A stretch of DNA of 64,000 bases from Rhizophagus irregularis. Its lineage: Eukaryota > Glomeromycota > Glomeromycetes > Glomerales > Glomeraceae. Below are positions 50,601 through 62,587 of this stretch, in pieces. Each line of letters opens with the position of its first letter. Positions within the stretch are counted from its first letter, which is position 1. Location of the stretch: NCBI RefSeq assembly GCF_026210795.1, contig NC_089446.1:2881001-2945000 (forward strand). The letters run 5' to 3'. Below the pieces are notes generated by a model, which made no database searches, was not told where the DNA came from, and saw only the letters and a list, made by a program, of their open reading frames with translations. The translations under genes and the position numbers were made by a program.

Positions 50601-51158
50601 TGAATGCCATTTGTTCGTATTACTTTACCCCTTAAAAAATTTCAAAGATACAATCATATTTTTTAAGTAAAGAAATTTGATTTCGAATCTAGATTAAAGA
50701 AAGTGAAACATGATTAGCATTTACTCATTTTTAAGAATGATTTGAATGATTTTTGGATTTAGATTAGAAAGATTTGATAACACATGTCATATATTTTTTT
50801 TTATACAGAATTTTATAAATTTTTGATGATAATTTTAAATTACCTATAATTCGGTAAAGTACGTAAACATTTTGAAATTAAAAACAAATTAAATAAGATT
50901 TGAATATTCCTGTTATTACTTGTTATTGATTCTATTGATTTTATCTGTTGTACGAAATTTCATGTAAATACTATGGAATTTTCTTGATATAATAATAACG
51001 GATCAATTCAATTTTCATTTTCCGACTGCAGGATTAAACAAATTATAATACCATTTTTTTATTGAATTAACGAATGAAATAAATAAAAAGGCATAAATTG
51101 GATTTAACATTCTTTCCCTTCTTTTTAATAAAATTAATCTCAAGAAAAAAAAAGGAAC
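47650..51158. other. Intergenic, including the 5' flank of HMG array unit A
   Basis: Positions 48040-48130 are a locally GC-richer patch with attgg and ccaat boxes, possibly an old promoter. From about 48655 the sequence is recognisably homologous to the flank of unit B. Shared strings include ctaaatcag...ggccagatg, atattctttttagtta...gacaacctca, and aataaatggtattttccgtgct. Open frames in the stretch look random. Confidence 0.5.
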
Positions 51159-51650
51159 ATGAGTTTATCAAAAATTGAACAAATCAGACCACCTTTTCCA
51201 ATATTACTGCTCATGAGCTTTTAAAATACAAATCAATTCCAAACCCTTTCATAATATATAGATTAGCGGTGAAAATGGAATGTAAATCGAAAAATATTAC
51301 TATTGAACGAAAGTTTGTTTCTAATATTGCAAGTAATTTATGGAAATCAGAACCTGCTATTGTTAAAAATACTTATAAAGAAATAGAAAATGATGCAAAA
51401 ATTCTGTATAATATGATACAACAAGAAAATGATTTTGTTACATCTGCGATTTCCGGTGAAAATATTTTTCCTCCTTCACCACCTTTACTATCATAATAAG
51501 AAAATTCATTTTCTTACTTTACACTTGAACAACAATCTTCATTTGAAATTTGACAACTCCAAAATTAAATTATTCTTCTCTTGCACCTGACACAAATATT
51601 GAATGTGCTCAAACTCTAGGACAATAATCTTCATTTTGAATTTAATTGAA
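51159..51650 (+). pseudogene. HMG-box (MATA-HMG-like) pseudogene, array unit A
   Basis: It starts with the same MSLSKIE codons as the live gene at 54180. Small deletions within the first 70 bases then shift the frame and give a stop (MSFstop replaces AYELLNYK). The HMG-box core reads on in another frame (KMECKSKNITIERK, NLWKSEPAIVKNTYKEIE). A stop follows PPSPPLLS, where the live gene continues with QQEN. Further on, only scattered matches remain and no exon 2 or 3 is found. Confidence 0.92.
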
Positions 51651-52060
51651 TCGAATTTTTAATGAAAATTTTTCGGTATGCCCTTATTTACAACAAAATA
51701 ATTTAGAATCTTAAATAATGAACAATGTACATTAATATCTTCGGGATAAATACTATTTAATTATATATATCCATTTTTGTTTGTTGGGAATTGACACTGC
51801 TTAATTAGTATGTAATCCTTATCGAAAAAAGAGTGCTCCATTATATTAATTTTTGACATAATTTTAATAAAATGAAAATAAAATATTTCATTATGAAATA
51901 TTTTATATCTCTTAAGTGAAATAATTTTTTGGTACATTTTAGGGTTTTTGTCAAGCAATATAGAAACTTGTAGTATAATGTGCGATGAACACAGAACAAC
52001 TGACAGAAACGCGTCTCATATGGACGCGCCTTATACTAATTCATAATGAGCACTGAGTAT

Positions 52061-52256
52061 TAGTGTTGCCTGCCGTAAATAGTTGTAAGTCTAAAAATCA
52101 AGTAATTATAATGGTTGTAAATCAGAATTATCATCTTTTAGTTAACCACAATAGCATAGTATTTACAACCGAATTACAACTTATATTTATAATATTACAA
52201 CCCGCTTAGGTTGTAATTCGAAATATAATAATCAATACTTACGGCACGCAACCTTA
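52061..52256. mobile_element. hAT-type MITE with perfect 8-bp target duplication
   Basis: The inverted ends tagtgttgcctgccgtaa and ttacggcacgcaacctta are flanked by CTGAGTAT on both sides (52053-52060 and 52257-52264). The interior carries gttgtaa/ttacaac words in both orientations and no coding sequence. It lies between HMG array units A and B. Confidence 0.88.
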
Positions 52257-52264
52257 CTGAGTAT

Positions 52265-54179
52265 GTTAAGGTATCCTAAAAGATAAATTGAACGTAACGG
52301 CCTGGATTATACAAAAAGCGAAAAAAATGAGTAGACAAGCATAGCCATTTAATGAATATATTAATGTCCAATATTGACATATGGTCGTTTGGTTAAAGAT
52401 TTGTCCGTGTAACTAAATCAGTTTGTCCCGGGCCAGATGTTTTATGATCCTCACTTGGTCGTAAAAAGGTTGAACATTTATTCTGAGTAGATTAGTGTTG
52501 TCAGCAACTAGGTCTGGTACAAGACCTGACTACTTGTCACTCACCATCAAAACTCATAATTCTGATCCCGAAAATCATTCGACCGAAAGACACGAACAAT
52601 AAAGGATATTCTTTTTTAGTTAGAGTGCTTTAAATACATACTTTCGACCGCGAGAACGAAAGACAACCTCATTGACAATCATCCTTTAAAAATTTAAACT
52701 CGAAATATTCTTCATAGTAGAAACAAATAATTGGTGCGATATATAATATCAATTATAGTATTATAATTGTATGTTATTGAATGGGGCGTCAAAATATCGG
52801 CCGAAGGCCGATATAGCCCCGTTCAATAACAATATTATTATACGTGATATAGGATTAGTGCTAATATAATTATATTGTCGATCATCATTAAAAATATCGG
52901 GCATGATAAAAAAAATATCGATACAATGAATTCCGCACAATCCTAATGAGCGTGTAATAATTACGAGTATAATATATATTTAAATAAATATTAAATAGCG
53001 TATAAAACTCCATAATAATAATTGCCGAATAAAAAAAATATAATAAATTAATAAAATTTTTTCTTCCAATCAAAAATTCTTATAAAATTTTCTCTTATAA
53101 CATGAAATTCATGTCAAATAAATTAATTAACTTCATTAAAAGCATGGTAATAAAATTTTCTATTATATCATAAATGGTATTTTCCGTGCTAATTTGTTTA
53201 AATACGTTAAGGATGAATATTATCGGTGTTGGGAAAACAGAATCTCCCTATTAAATAATACTTCAATTTTGGTAACTTTAGGTAAAGACAGCTTATGCCG
53301 TAAAGTGATATATATAGAACATGTACAGTATATATTTAGGTTCGCCCAATTATGTATAAGATTATAAGATCCAAACATTTTTATAATAGTTAATGTCCTT
53401 TTGACTAAAATTTCTTAATCATGTGATCTATAAATTTTCTAGATAATTTAAATGATCTAAATGAATGAATCCTTAGAAGTCGCATATGAAATTGTAACTC
53501 ATTTCTATTTTAGTTATTACAATTTATCACGGGCAACCATCAATAGGAATATTGGATACAAATTTTCTCCGATATTTGTACGAGTTTGATTATAGATCAT
53601 GCTAAATAAAATAAAAAATACGCAATTATTGATGTCATCTATTATTGCTACTTTACCCCTTAAAAAAATTTCAGACAATGAGTATAGATTAAAGATAAGG
53701 AATATGATTAATATGATTAAGCATTTATTATAAGAATGATTTCTGAATTTAGATTAAAAAGGTTTAATAACATGCCATAATTTTTTTTTTTTCCATGTAT
53801 AGAATTTTAAAAAATTTTTAATGATACTTCAAATTACGTACAATGTAATCAGTACGTAAACAATCTATTTATTGTTATCGATTCCATTGAATCATCTTGT
53901 GATCAAATGATGTACAAAATTTTAAAATAAGCTTTACAAATGGGCTTAATCATTTATTGATGCTATGCATGTTTGTAATAGAGATCCCCGGATCGATTCA
54001 ATTTTCCGAAACAAATCATAATTGTCATTTGTCATTTTTGCCGGTAGAACAATGGCATTGTTTTTTTTTACTGGTTAGCAACGAATAATGATAAAAATAA
54101 ATTAAAAGGACATAAATCTTTGTTTCATCATTTTTTTTTTCTTTTTCCATTTTTTAATAAAAATTAATCTCAAGAAAAA
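52265..54179. other. 5' flank of HMG array unit B
   Basis: Homologous to the flank of unit A at about 3.0 kb spacing. Examples are actcataattctgatcccga against cctcataatcccgaaatatc, and taaatggtattttccgtgct at 53173 against 50233. It holds the hairpin at 52773-52830 and the HMG gene promoter. A pyrimidine-rich tract precedes the ATG. No other gene was recognised. Confidence 0.55.
52773..52830. repeat. 58-bp near-perfect hairpin
   Basis: The arms gttattgaatggggc and gccccgttcaataac (one mismatch) enclose an inner palindrome atatcggcc-gaa-ggccgatat. It could form a long cruciform or be a tiny MITE. A related hairpin lies at 56231-56300, with shared attg.atgggg and cccc.t.caat arms. Confidence 0.85.
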
Positions 54180-55166
54180 ATGAGTTTATCAAAAATTGAA
54201 AATCAATACAGACCACCTTTTCCACCTAATATTACTGCTTATGAGCTTTTAAATTACAAATCAGTTCCAAACCCTTTCATAATATATAGAATAGCGGTGA
54301 GAATGGAATGTAAATCAAAAAATATTACTATTGAACGAAAGAATGTTTCTAATATTGCAAGTAATTTATGGAAATCAGAGCCTGCTATTGTTAAAAATAC
54401 TTATAAAGAAATAGAAATTGATGCAAAAATTCTGCATAATATTATGATACAACAAGAAAATGGTTCTGTTACATCTTCGATTTCTAGCAACAATATTTTT
54501 ATTCCTTCACCACCTTTACTACAACAAGAGAATCCATTTTCTTACTTTACACCTGAACAACAATCTAATTTGACACCTCTAGTATTATATCCTTCTGATC
54601 TTGTGCCAGAACAATCTCCTTGTCAAGTTTCAAACAATAATGAAGCATGTTTCCCGTATTTACCACAAGAAAATCCTTTTACACATGGAAGCCTAATTAT
54701 CGAACAACGTGTTCAAACCTTAGAAGAAAATTTTTACGCATTTTATCAAATTCTAAACGAAAGTGGATATCATGTTATAGAAACAGGTTTGTAATTAATT
54801 ATTTTTTTTATACATAAAATATTTATGAGTCGTATATTATAATAGTAATATTTTACTTTTTCAGTTGTAACAGGATCAGGCACAAACAATTATGCGAATA
54901 TTAAACAACGTATACAAATATTAGAATTGCAAAAAAATTTATTTTACCAAACTTTAGTCCAACATGGATTTATTGACATAGGTATTTAGTTGACACTTTA
55001 AAAAATATTTATAAATTATGTATTAAAAATATTTAATTTATTATCTTTAGTTGAACAAGGCACAATTGAAAATTTTTCTACGCTTGAAACCTTGAATATT
55101 GAAAAACGTATTCAATTGTTAGAAAATCAAATTAATTTATTTTTTAATCATGATTATTCAAGTTAA
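54180..55166 (+). CDS. HMG-box protein, MATA-HMG type
   Basis: Three exons, 54180-54786, 54865-54981 and 55051-55166; 279 residues with closing phases. The HMG box spans about residues 15-95: PNPFIIYRIAVRMECKSK, the NIASNLWKSEP helix and VKNTYKEIEIDAK, matching the MATA-HMG pattern (PNxFIxYR, SxIxxxLW, VxxxYxxLA). Such proteins bind DNA and in fungi include mating-type regulators, and Glomeromycotina carry many. A Pro/Gln-rich linker follows. Each exon then ends in a short helical unit: IIEQRVQTLEENFYAFYQIL in exon 1, NIKQRIQILELQKNLFYQTL in exon 2 and NIEKRIQLLENQINLFF in exon 3. Introns 1 and 2 share phase, so the exons look duplicated. The ATG follows an A-rich stretch shared with the pseudogene at 51159. 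It is the only intact member of the tandem array. Confidence 0.9.
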
Positions 55167-57180
55167 TGGCTGGACCGAACAAAATTTCATGTAGATAAAA
55201 AAAAAAAAAAAAGTAAATAGTACCTAAATTCTCCCCACTTCTTAGTATATTTAATAACAATTATTTTTATTTTTTATATATATATCAAACTGTAATATCA
55301 GATATATTTTATATATTTTGATAAAATAAATTACTTTATTGATTACAAAATATCGTAAATAAAGGTAAAAGAGGAATTAATATTAAAAGATCTTATAACA
55401 TTTAGATATTTGAATGTACTGTATAATGTTATCGAATGGTTTCTTTTTTTTAAAAAAAATAGGCGATGTTTCTGTCATATTCTCTCATAAGAAAAAAGAA
55501 AGTTTTGTAAATGAATTAATGATTGAAATTAATGATTGATAGAATGTTCACTAAGAAATTTATTAAAACCGTCGTACTTAATGATTTGTACTTCACCATT
55601 CATTCGAATAATAATTTTTTTCGGGCTGGATCCGCTGCTGTCCTGCCTAATTTCCTGAATTTTTTTATATTTAAATAATTATTATGGTGTTATATTTTAT
55701 TTCTATCACAAAGTTACCTTTTCCTAAAGACGTTTAGGTTTATTATTAATGACTTAAATATTGTAATTTTTAAATAAATAAATTTAGAATATATAAAGAA
55801 CGCGTCTATTTCAAATAGCAATTTACAGATTGCATGTAAATATAAGTTTAAAGGTCAATGCGGGCGAATCTAAAAAAAATATGGCGGAAAAAGTTTACAA
55901 ATTTACGAATTGTAATTAAATTAATAAGAAAGAAGCAATTCACTAATTTATGTTTAAGTGAAGAACAAGTGCCCCAGTTAATGTGCATTTATCGAAGAAT
56001 TTATAATCGGGTAAATAATATTTAATTATTTAATATACATATAATTAAGTAAAGCTTTTAAATCAAACATAAATTATCATTTTCGCTCGATTGGAACCAC
56101 TTAAGATGTAATTTTTACAATATATCTTTTAATTAATATACTATATATAAATATATTCACTAATTAAAAAATTTTATATCCTTTTTTTTGCAAATGACTG
56201 AAAATGTAAGAGCTTATGCCTTATGGTATATTTAATGGTTATTGGATGGGGAATAGAGATATCAGACTTCAACCGATATCCCCATCCAATGAGTTATTGA
56301 TCGGACACTGGGATTACTGGAATTAATGCTACTAATCTGATTTGATGTCTCAAAATATCGGTCATTAAAATCTTGCATATTCCTAATCGACTGTTTGCTC
56401 TGATAGAATAAGCGAGCATTGGTGACCCTATCGTTTGGCTATTAGGTTTTGGTCATGGCACTACCTCGGCAGTCTTGGTGATGATAAAGTTGAACGTTTT
56501 TCCGAAATTCGCCAACTAGGTAAGGCTTGTGCCTAATGGCCTGATTCCTGCATAAATATTCTAAAATAAGTTTGCTCAATCAATGTATAAATCATGCTTA
56601 TTGATCATATAAAATTTTTTTATTTCAGGGGTATTTTTCAAAAATTTTAAACTGCATATCATGATTTCTAAGCTAACCAATAATCCAAATTAGTTTTAAT
56701 ATTACTGAGATAATACAGAGTAATTTTCATCTGACATGAATGAGAGATATTCGGGGGTCTTATTGAACCTTGACTAGGAAAAAAAAAAGAAAAAAGATTA
56801 CAGCAAAGTAGATCTGAATTAACATGGATCTCGTTAATTTCTTGTACTTGCGTAAATGTTGTATAATAAAGGCAAAGAAAGATTTAATAAAGGGAATCAC
56901 AAAAAAAATGTGGCGCAGTTTAAAAAAAGTAATCACATATGAAATGCAAAATCATGTAAGTTAATGATAATCCAATATCGCCACATTTCTATTTTTATGA
57001 TATCGAAACATTATCCCTTTATCCCTGATATTTTTATGCGGGTGAATAATGAATCTAGAAAACGTTCTAATTATAGAATGTTATAATTCATACCATTATT
57101 CTGTGGAGTTGCTTTTGAATTTTTTTACATTAAAAATAAATATTAAATATATTAAATATGCTACTCCTACCCCTTAAAGT
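55167..57180. other. Intergenic between HMG array units B and C
   Basis: The 3' flank of unit B runs to about 55870 and shares blocks with the end of unit C: gtcgtacttaa with ttcgaa/ttcgag, and aacgcgtc with aatttacagat. The 5' flank of unit C begins near 56410. A 54-codon frame at 55859 was considered and not accepted. No RNA gene was recognised. Confidence 0.45.
56231..56300. repeat. Hairpin related to the one at 52773
   Basis: The left arm attggatggggaatagagatatc and the right arm gatatccccatccaat pair around an acttcaac loop. The arm sequence resembles the hairpin of unit B, so either it moved with the array or it belongs to a small MITE family. Confidence 0.7.
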
Positions 57181-57400
57181 TTCGTATCATGAATCTGAAA
57201 CGGTATCAATTCCATAATATATAGAAAAGGAATTGAAATCATATTGCTATCAGTTAATGTGATGATGTTTAAGATCTCTATATGGAAATAGTAAATGACG
57301 CAAAAATTCTGCACTGATAAGTTACGACAAGAATCTGCATCGTCATAATCACCTGTAATTTTAGCAAAATTTTTTATTACAACAAAGAAGTCAAATATAA
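57181..57400 (+). pseudogene. Highly decayed third HMG-box copy, array unit C
   Basis: Only scraps match the live gene. The string ggtatcaattccataatatataga corresponds to cagttccaaaccctttcataatatataga. The string gaaatagtaaatgacgcaaaaattctgca corresponds to the codons for KEIEIDAKILH. The rest is deleted or saturated with changes. Spacing from the live gene (about 2.9 kb) matches the array period. Confidence 0.7.
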
Positions 57401-59584
57401 GATTTGCATACAATTATTCGGAATATATTTTTAGTAAAATTGTGACCAGAAAAACTAATTCTTAAATTGTAAATATAAAAAGATAAAATCCTTTCAATTT
57501 TTGATATTAAAGATAATGAATTTGCAGATAGATATGTTTCAGTAAAATTTCTTTATCAAATATCTTATTAAATTCAGTTTTTATTGTTTGTTTTTAAAAT
57601 AATGTAATAATGCGTGTAACGCTGCATCGAACAAAGTGGAATTCAAACTTTTAAAAAAAAACAATGAGCGATTTCAGTTATTTGAATAAAAAATTGTCGT
57701 ACTTAAAAATTTATTTAATATTTTACTTACATTCGAGCAATCGGAACACCATTATTGAATTTTTTTCAGGCTTGGATCTAGTGTGAACCTGGTTAAGGGG
57801 GCTCAGTTCCCTGAATTTTATTTATTTTATTTATATTTTTATAATCGGATTTAATTTTTACAAAAAAAATTATTTAATATCATCTTTTATGGCTAGTATA
57901 AACCACTAAAATAATATGATTAAACCAAAAATATATAAAAACGCGTCCCTTAAAAATTATAATTTACAGATCGCGCGTAATTATAATTCCGAACTTCAAA
58001 TATGGGTCATATGTAGATGAGTCGCACAAACTATCACTCATTCGGTTCTCTTATTCGGCTTTATTTATCCGCTCATACGATTTATAAATATATATTTGGC
58101 TAATTATAATTTTATTGATGACTAAAATTAATTATTAATAGTTCGCCATTTAGCTTTTATTTTCGTTTAGTGTCTTATTCATTGTGGATCACGCAATATA
58201 ATAAATAAAATATAAATTTCATATGATCATTCCACTATTACATAAATAGTACGATTACGCCCCCGGAGAATAAACATGTAAGTGGAATTATTGTAAAAAA
58301 TATATTTATATTTTTTAAATTGAAACGAATAAGGGTGTTCTATCAGCTGATGCAACTAATTAATTCATCTTTTCAATCTTCAGCTCCTTTTCCGTGAACA
58401 GATCAAATATATAATTTGATTTCCCAATAAGAATTCATGAAAAAAAGAAATTATGGCGCAGCATTTTTTCACGAAATTACGCGAAATGATTAATTCATTC
58501 TAAAGAAGAAGCTGAGCTTCTTAAAGAGGTTATTTTTTTTATTAATTCATCTTATTATTTGCATATACTTGTAATATGTGTACATATTTTATCTACTATA
58601 TATATATATATAAAAAATTGTAAATTATATTTTAGTATATTGTTCCAAAACATTTTAATATTATTATCTTAATAATAAAAAAAAAAAGTGTAATATTTTA
58701 ATGAAAAGAATTATTTTTTCTTTTTAATAATTTTATTAAAAAAATTTTTGTTTCTTACTAATGAATAACAAAAAAATTTTGATTTTTTTTTTTATAAAAA
58801 AAAAACAAATTTTTTTGATAATTAATATATAACAAATAAATACATTATTTACAAGAAAAAAGGAATGAAGGGAAGGAAGAGAAGGAAGGAAGGGAAGACG
58901 AGATAAAAGAAGGATGAATAAAAAAAAAAAAAAATTAAAATCATACAGATAATAAAAATAATTATATTCGGATTGTTAAGAAAATAAATGAATGAAAAAA
59001 ATAACAAATGTGTAAAAATGAATTAATGATAAAATAATGTGAGATAATTAATAAGGTTTTTTTTTGGAAGTATACGAAATATTATCTTTTTTTTTTGTTT
59101 TTTGTTTCACTAATATTAACTAATAAAAAGGGAAAAAGAAAAATAAACCCAAAAATCATTCTAAAAAAAACTAAGTAGTATCTTTATAGATTGTCATTTC
59201 TTTTAGTATATCCCTCTCTATCCCAAAAAAATTAATAACGAGAGAAAAAAAAATGTAATTGTTCATAAATTCATACAAAAAAATCTACGGAGCACATATC
59301 AAATTTTTTATCATACATGCAAAAATAATGTTTGAAAAAAAAATGATATATTATATGTGCACGTGAGAGGAAATGTTTTGTGTATATACAGAAATTAATT
59401 TTAAAAGTTGAAATTTTTGAAATTTTTTATGCAATAAAGGGGAATTAATAATGTACTTTTTTGATTATGTGCTCTATGATTTTTTGTAAGTTTTTGGTTA
59501 ATTTTTAAAAATATTTTTTTTTTGTTTGTGTTGTATGTTTGTGTGTTTGTGATTTCTTTTTTTTTGCGCGATACATCATTGAAA
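57401..59584. other. Intergenic between the HMG array and the arrestin-like gene
   Basis: Up to about 58010 it aligns loosely with the 3' flank of unit B. Beyond that it is AT-rich with poly-A/T tracts and a purine-rich ggaagg tract at about 58860-58910. No gene or RNA was recognised. The 3' untranslated region of the arrestin-like gene occupies its right end. Confidence 0.45.
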
Positions 59585-61502
59585 TTAAGTCGTTAATGAA
59601 GTATTGTTAATGTTAGCAATGTTAGTATCAGGACGCATGCTAATAACTTCAATCAATCCGGGGGCGAATCTAGCAGTGGATGCGGAAGATGAAGCTCTAC
59701 TAATACGTTTTTTGGCATTACCCCGGTTTCTAAACTTGTTGAATTTTTCAGCGATCATATTGCCAGAGAAAGATGATTTGTGAGTTCCTTTTTGTGGGAA
59801 ACCATTGGAGTTCTTTTCATGTTCAGTATTATTTGTGTAAGTAACGGTGGTGGCAATTGTGTTATCCTGGCTAGATTCATCAACGGAATATTCACTAGCA
59901 CTTTCAATAATTGTGCTAATTGAATTCTGAGTATTGATTACGTTCACATTATTATTATTGCTAGATCTGCGACCTCGTACGACACTACTAGACCTTCGTG
60001 AAATTTGAAAAGTAGGTTGGTCGACAGATTCAGCTTTCGTTGTTGATTCACTGGATTGATCAATCAAGACAGTATGTCTTCTTCTTTCAGTTCGAATAAA
60101 TCGTTTAAAAGAAGAAGAAGGAGTAGAAGACGAAGATGATGATAATTTTGGTTGATCGTTGTCCTCTATTGATTTTCCAGAATAAATTTTATTGGCAAAA
60201 TGAAGAAGTGCTGCTTGATTATTTTTACTAATATGACAAGGTGGTGGTATCATATCTACATCTGATACTATTGATTCGATCGTTATAGGAATACTTAATG
60301 AGATCAATTCCTTATTTTTATTTGCCATTTGAATAGAGATAACAAGTTTGTGTCTAATTTCAACATTACTTAATTCATAATCTCTAACAAGAGGTTGAGT
60401 GATTGGCAGTTGGAAAACCATTGGTCTACTTTGTAATTTTAAAGGTTCCTTTTTAGGTAGATCGAAACAGAAAGGTCCAGAAATGATTTTTGATTTACGA
60501 TCAGGAAGCGATTCATCTCCTTCTTTCGATCGTAAATTTTTAAAATTTTCAGTTTGAACAAACCAAAATTTTACATTATCAACGCGAAGACCATCCCATC
60601 GTGCATGAAATGTAAAAGTATCAGAATCTAATTTCATAATCCTTGGTATCAAGAATTCATAATCAAGAATTTTATCCCTTGAACCGGTATATCGGGTTGC
60701 ACCAAGGCCTTGTTTAATATGCTCATCAGTTTGTAATAAGGTTCGTTGTACGGATAAGTCTACAACGTCTACAATCTTATTTTGAGCTGCTGACAAATCA
60801 TCTGGACCTCGAGAGACAAGTTCAGCCTTCAAAAAGTACTCACATAAGACCAGATCCGAACTCATAGATTCTGGTAAATCTCCTGGGAGGAGAAATTCGA
60901 AAAAGAATTCGTGTATCCCTGGGACAAGAGTACGTTTGTTTGCCAATAAAATGCAAGTTGAAAATAATGTTCCTTGGAGTGGTTTTTCATCAGAAATCGA
61001 ATCAGAGTTTTCATTTATTATATGGAATTCTCCTGCAAGAGTGAGCATAATTTCCTAATATAATATAATAAAATAAATAAATAAATAAATAAATAAATAC
61101 GTATATACATATATATAAATGTACATATATACACCAGTTAGAAAGGGATATTTAAAAAAGTTGGTGACACAATAATAAACATCCATGGAGAAAAAGTATC
61201 AATGAACTCGATAAACTCAAAACATTCATAAGGGTTTCTTAGTTTAATAATATGAAATAATAACTTACTTTAACATGTAACTTTCCAGCCACTTCTAGCC
61301 TCACTTTACCCCTCACCGTCCTCGACTTATTTTTATCAGGCGGTCCATAAAATATAACTCTATTCTTATCGAGTATTATATTAAAGTCAACGACGACTTG
61401 ACCAGCCCGTAATAATTTTAAATTTCGTATAAAAATGTTGTATGGTATGCTTGAGTCAAACTCTAAGAGAGAAGCAGTTGTTGCGTTATGTTGTGAAGGC
61501 AT
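59585..61502 (-). CDS. Arrestin-like protein
   Basis: Two exons, 61502-61269 and 61054-59585, phase 0, 567 residues. The order of strands and motifs fits the arrestin fold: FIRNLKLLRAGQVVVDFNI, RTVRGKVRLEVAGKL, then the later N-domain edge HEFFFEFLLPGDLPESM and LVLCEYFLKAELVSRG, and a C-domain beginning near EFLIPRIMKL. A disordered Ser/Arg/Asn-rich tail of about 200 residues follows, with basic patches (RFIRTERRRH, RGRRSS) and many potential phosphosites. Fungal arrestin-related proteins commonly recruit Rsp5-type ubiquitin ligases to membrane cargo. No PPxY motif was seen here, so adaptor function is inferred only. The start is the first ATG of the exon. Confidence 0.82.
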
Positions 61503-62587
61503 GAGGTGAGAATTATTGTAAGTATAAAAAAAAAAATTGCGAGTAGGTAGAGGAGGAAAAGTAAAGAGACGGCGAACAAGGGGTATTTAGAGAAGTGAGA
61601 CTAAAAATCGAAAAAAAATTTTTTTTTAATAAGTGATGAAAAAAAAAACAAAGGAAAAAATAAAATCTTTAGATTAATATAAAAAAAAAGTAAATATTTT
61701 TCAAAATAAAAAAATTCGTAAATTTCGTATAATAGAAAATTAGTTTACCTTTGTACACTATGCAGGAACCGACAATAAAAACAATTCTTTCAAATTGTCC
61801 CCCTTGTACATTTTACATGGGAGTATTTATGTAAAATTTAAGTGAACATTGTGTTTATAAAAAACCGGTTTTTTTTTTTGAATGGCGGCAAAAATTTACT
61901 ATAATGAGTGTATCTTGTCATACAATTCACAATTTCCGGCTTTAGTCGTGAAGGCGGCCGAAACCTTTTTGTTATTATTAGAAATTAATTACAAATACGG
62001 AAATTATTTTTTCACAAAAGATATTTAAATTTCCAAATAAACTTAATTTTTCTTTATAAAGTATTAAAATGTGCATTTTACCATAAACAACTAATAAAAA
62101 ACAATCATATATAGATAGATATGCCCAATAAAATTCTATAAAAATCCTTTACAACCTAATCTAAAAACATAAATTACTATTATTGAACGAAGATTAGAAG
62201 ATTAGGTAAGTACTTAAAGGTGATACCATAAATGTATATCATATGATTAAGTAAATGTTTACTATTTGTTCGACAATTTTAGACAAGACGAATACCATTT
62301 TTAACTGCGCCTCTTATTGCGTGATATATTTGTATTAGGTAATAATAGAATTAAATTAAATGTCTATAATGTACAAAATAAGTAGATAAAAGGATAGTTT
62401 ACATTCAAATTGGAAATTCATTTTCTTCTTTTTTTGAGAGTAGCGAAAAAAAGTAAGAAGCTTATGTACAATTGTTATAATTGTTATTAATCGTAATTAA
62501 TCTATTTTAGGCTTATCTATCAAAGATAATCGACCATTTTTTAAAGAGCTTAATGTCCTATTATACTCTACAAGATCAGATCGGCAT
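61503..62587. other. Intergenic, arrestin-like promoter and kelch gene 3' side
   Basis: A-rich, with a poly-A segment at 61600-61720 and an otherwise featureless stretch. No ORF with coding character, RNA gene or transposon end was recognised. Confidence 0.5.

Noticed and set aside
55859-56023. 54-codon open frame starting MRANLKKIWRKKF followed by a GTAAAT donor-like site
   Set aside because: The composition is gene-like, but no second exon, family match or conserved copy in the other array units could be found.
57174-57413. 79-residue minus-strand frame over the third HMG scrap
   Set aside because: It is antisense to decayed HMG sequence; the plus-strand matches to the live gene explain the region better.
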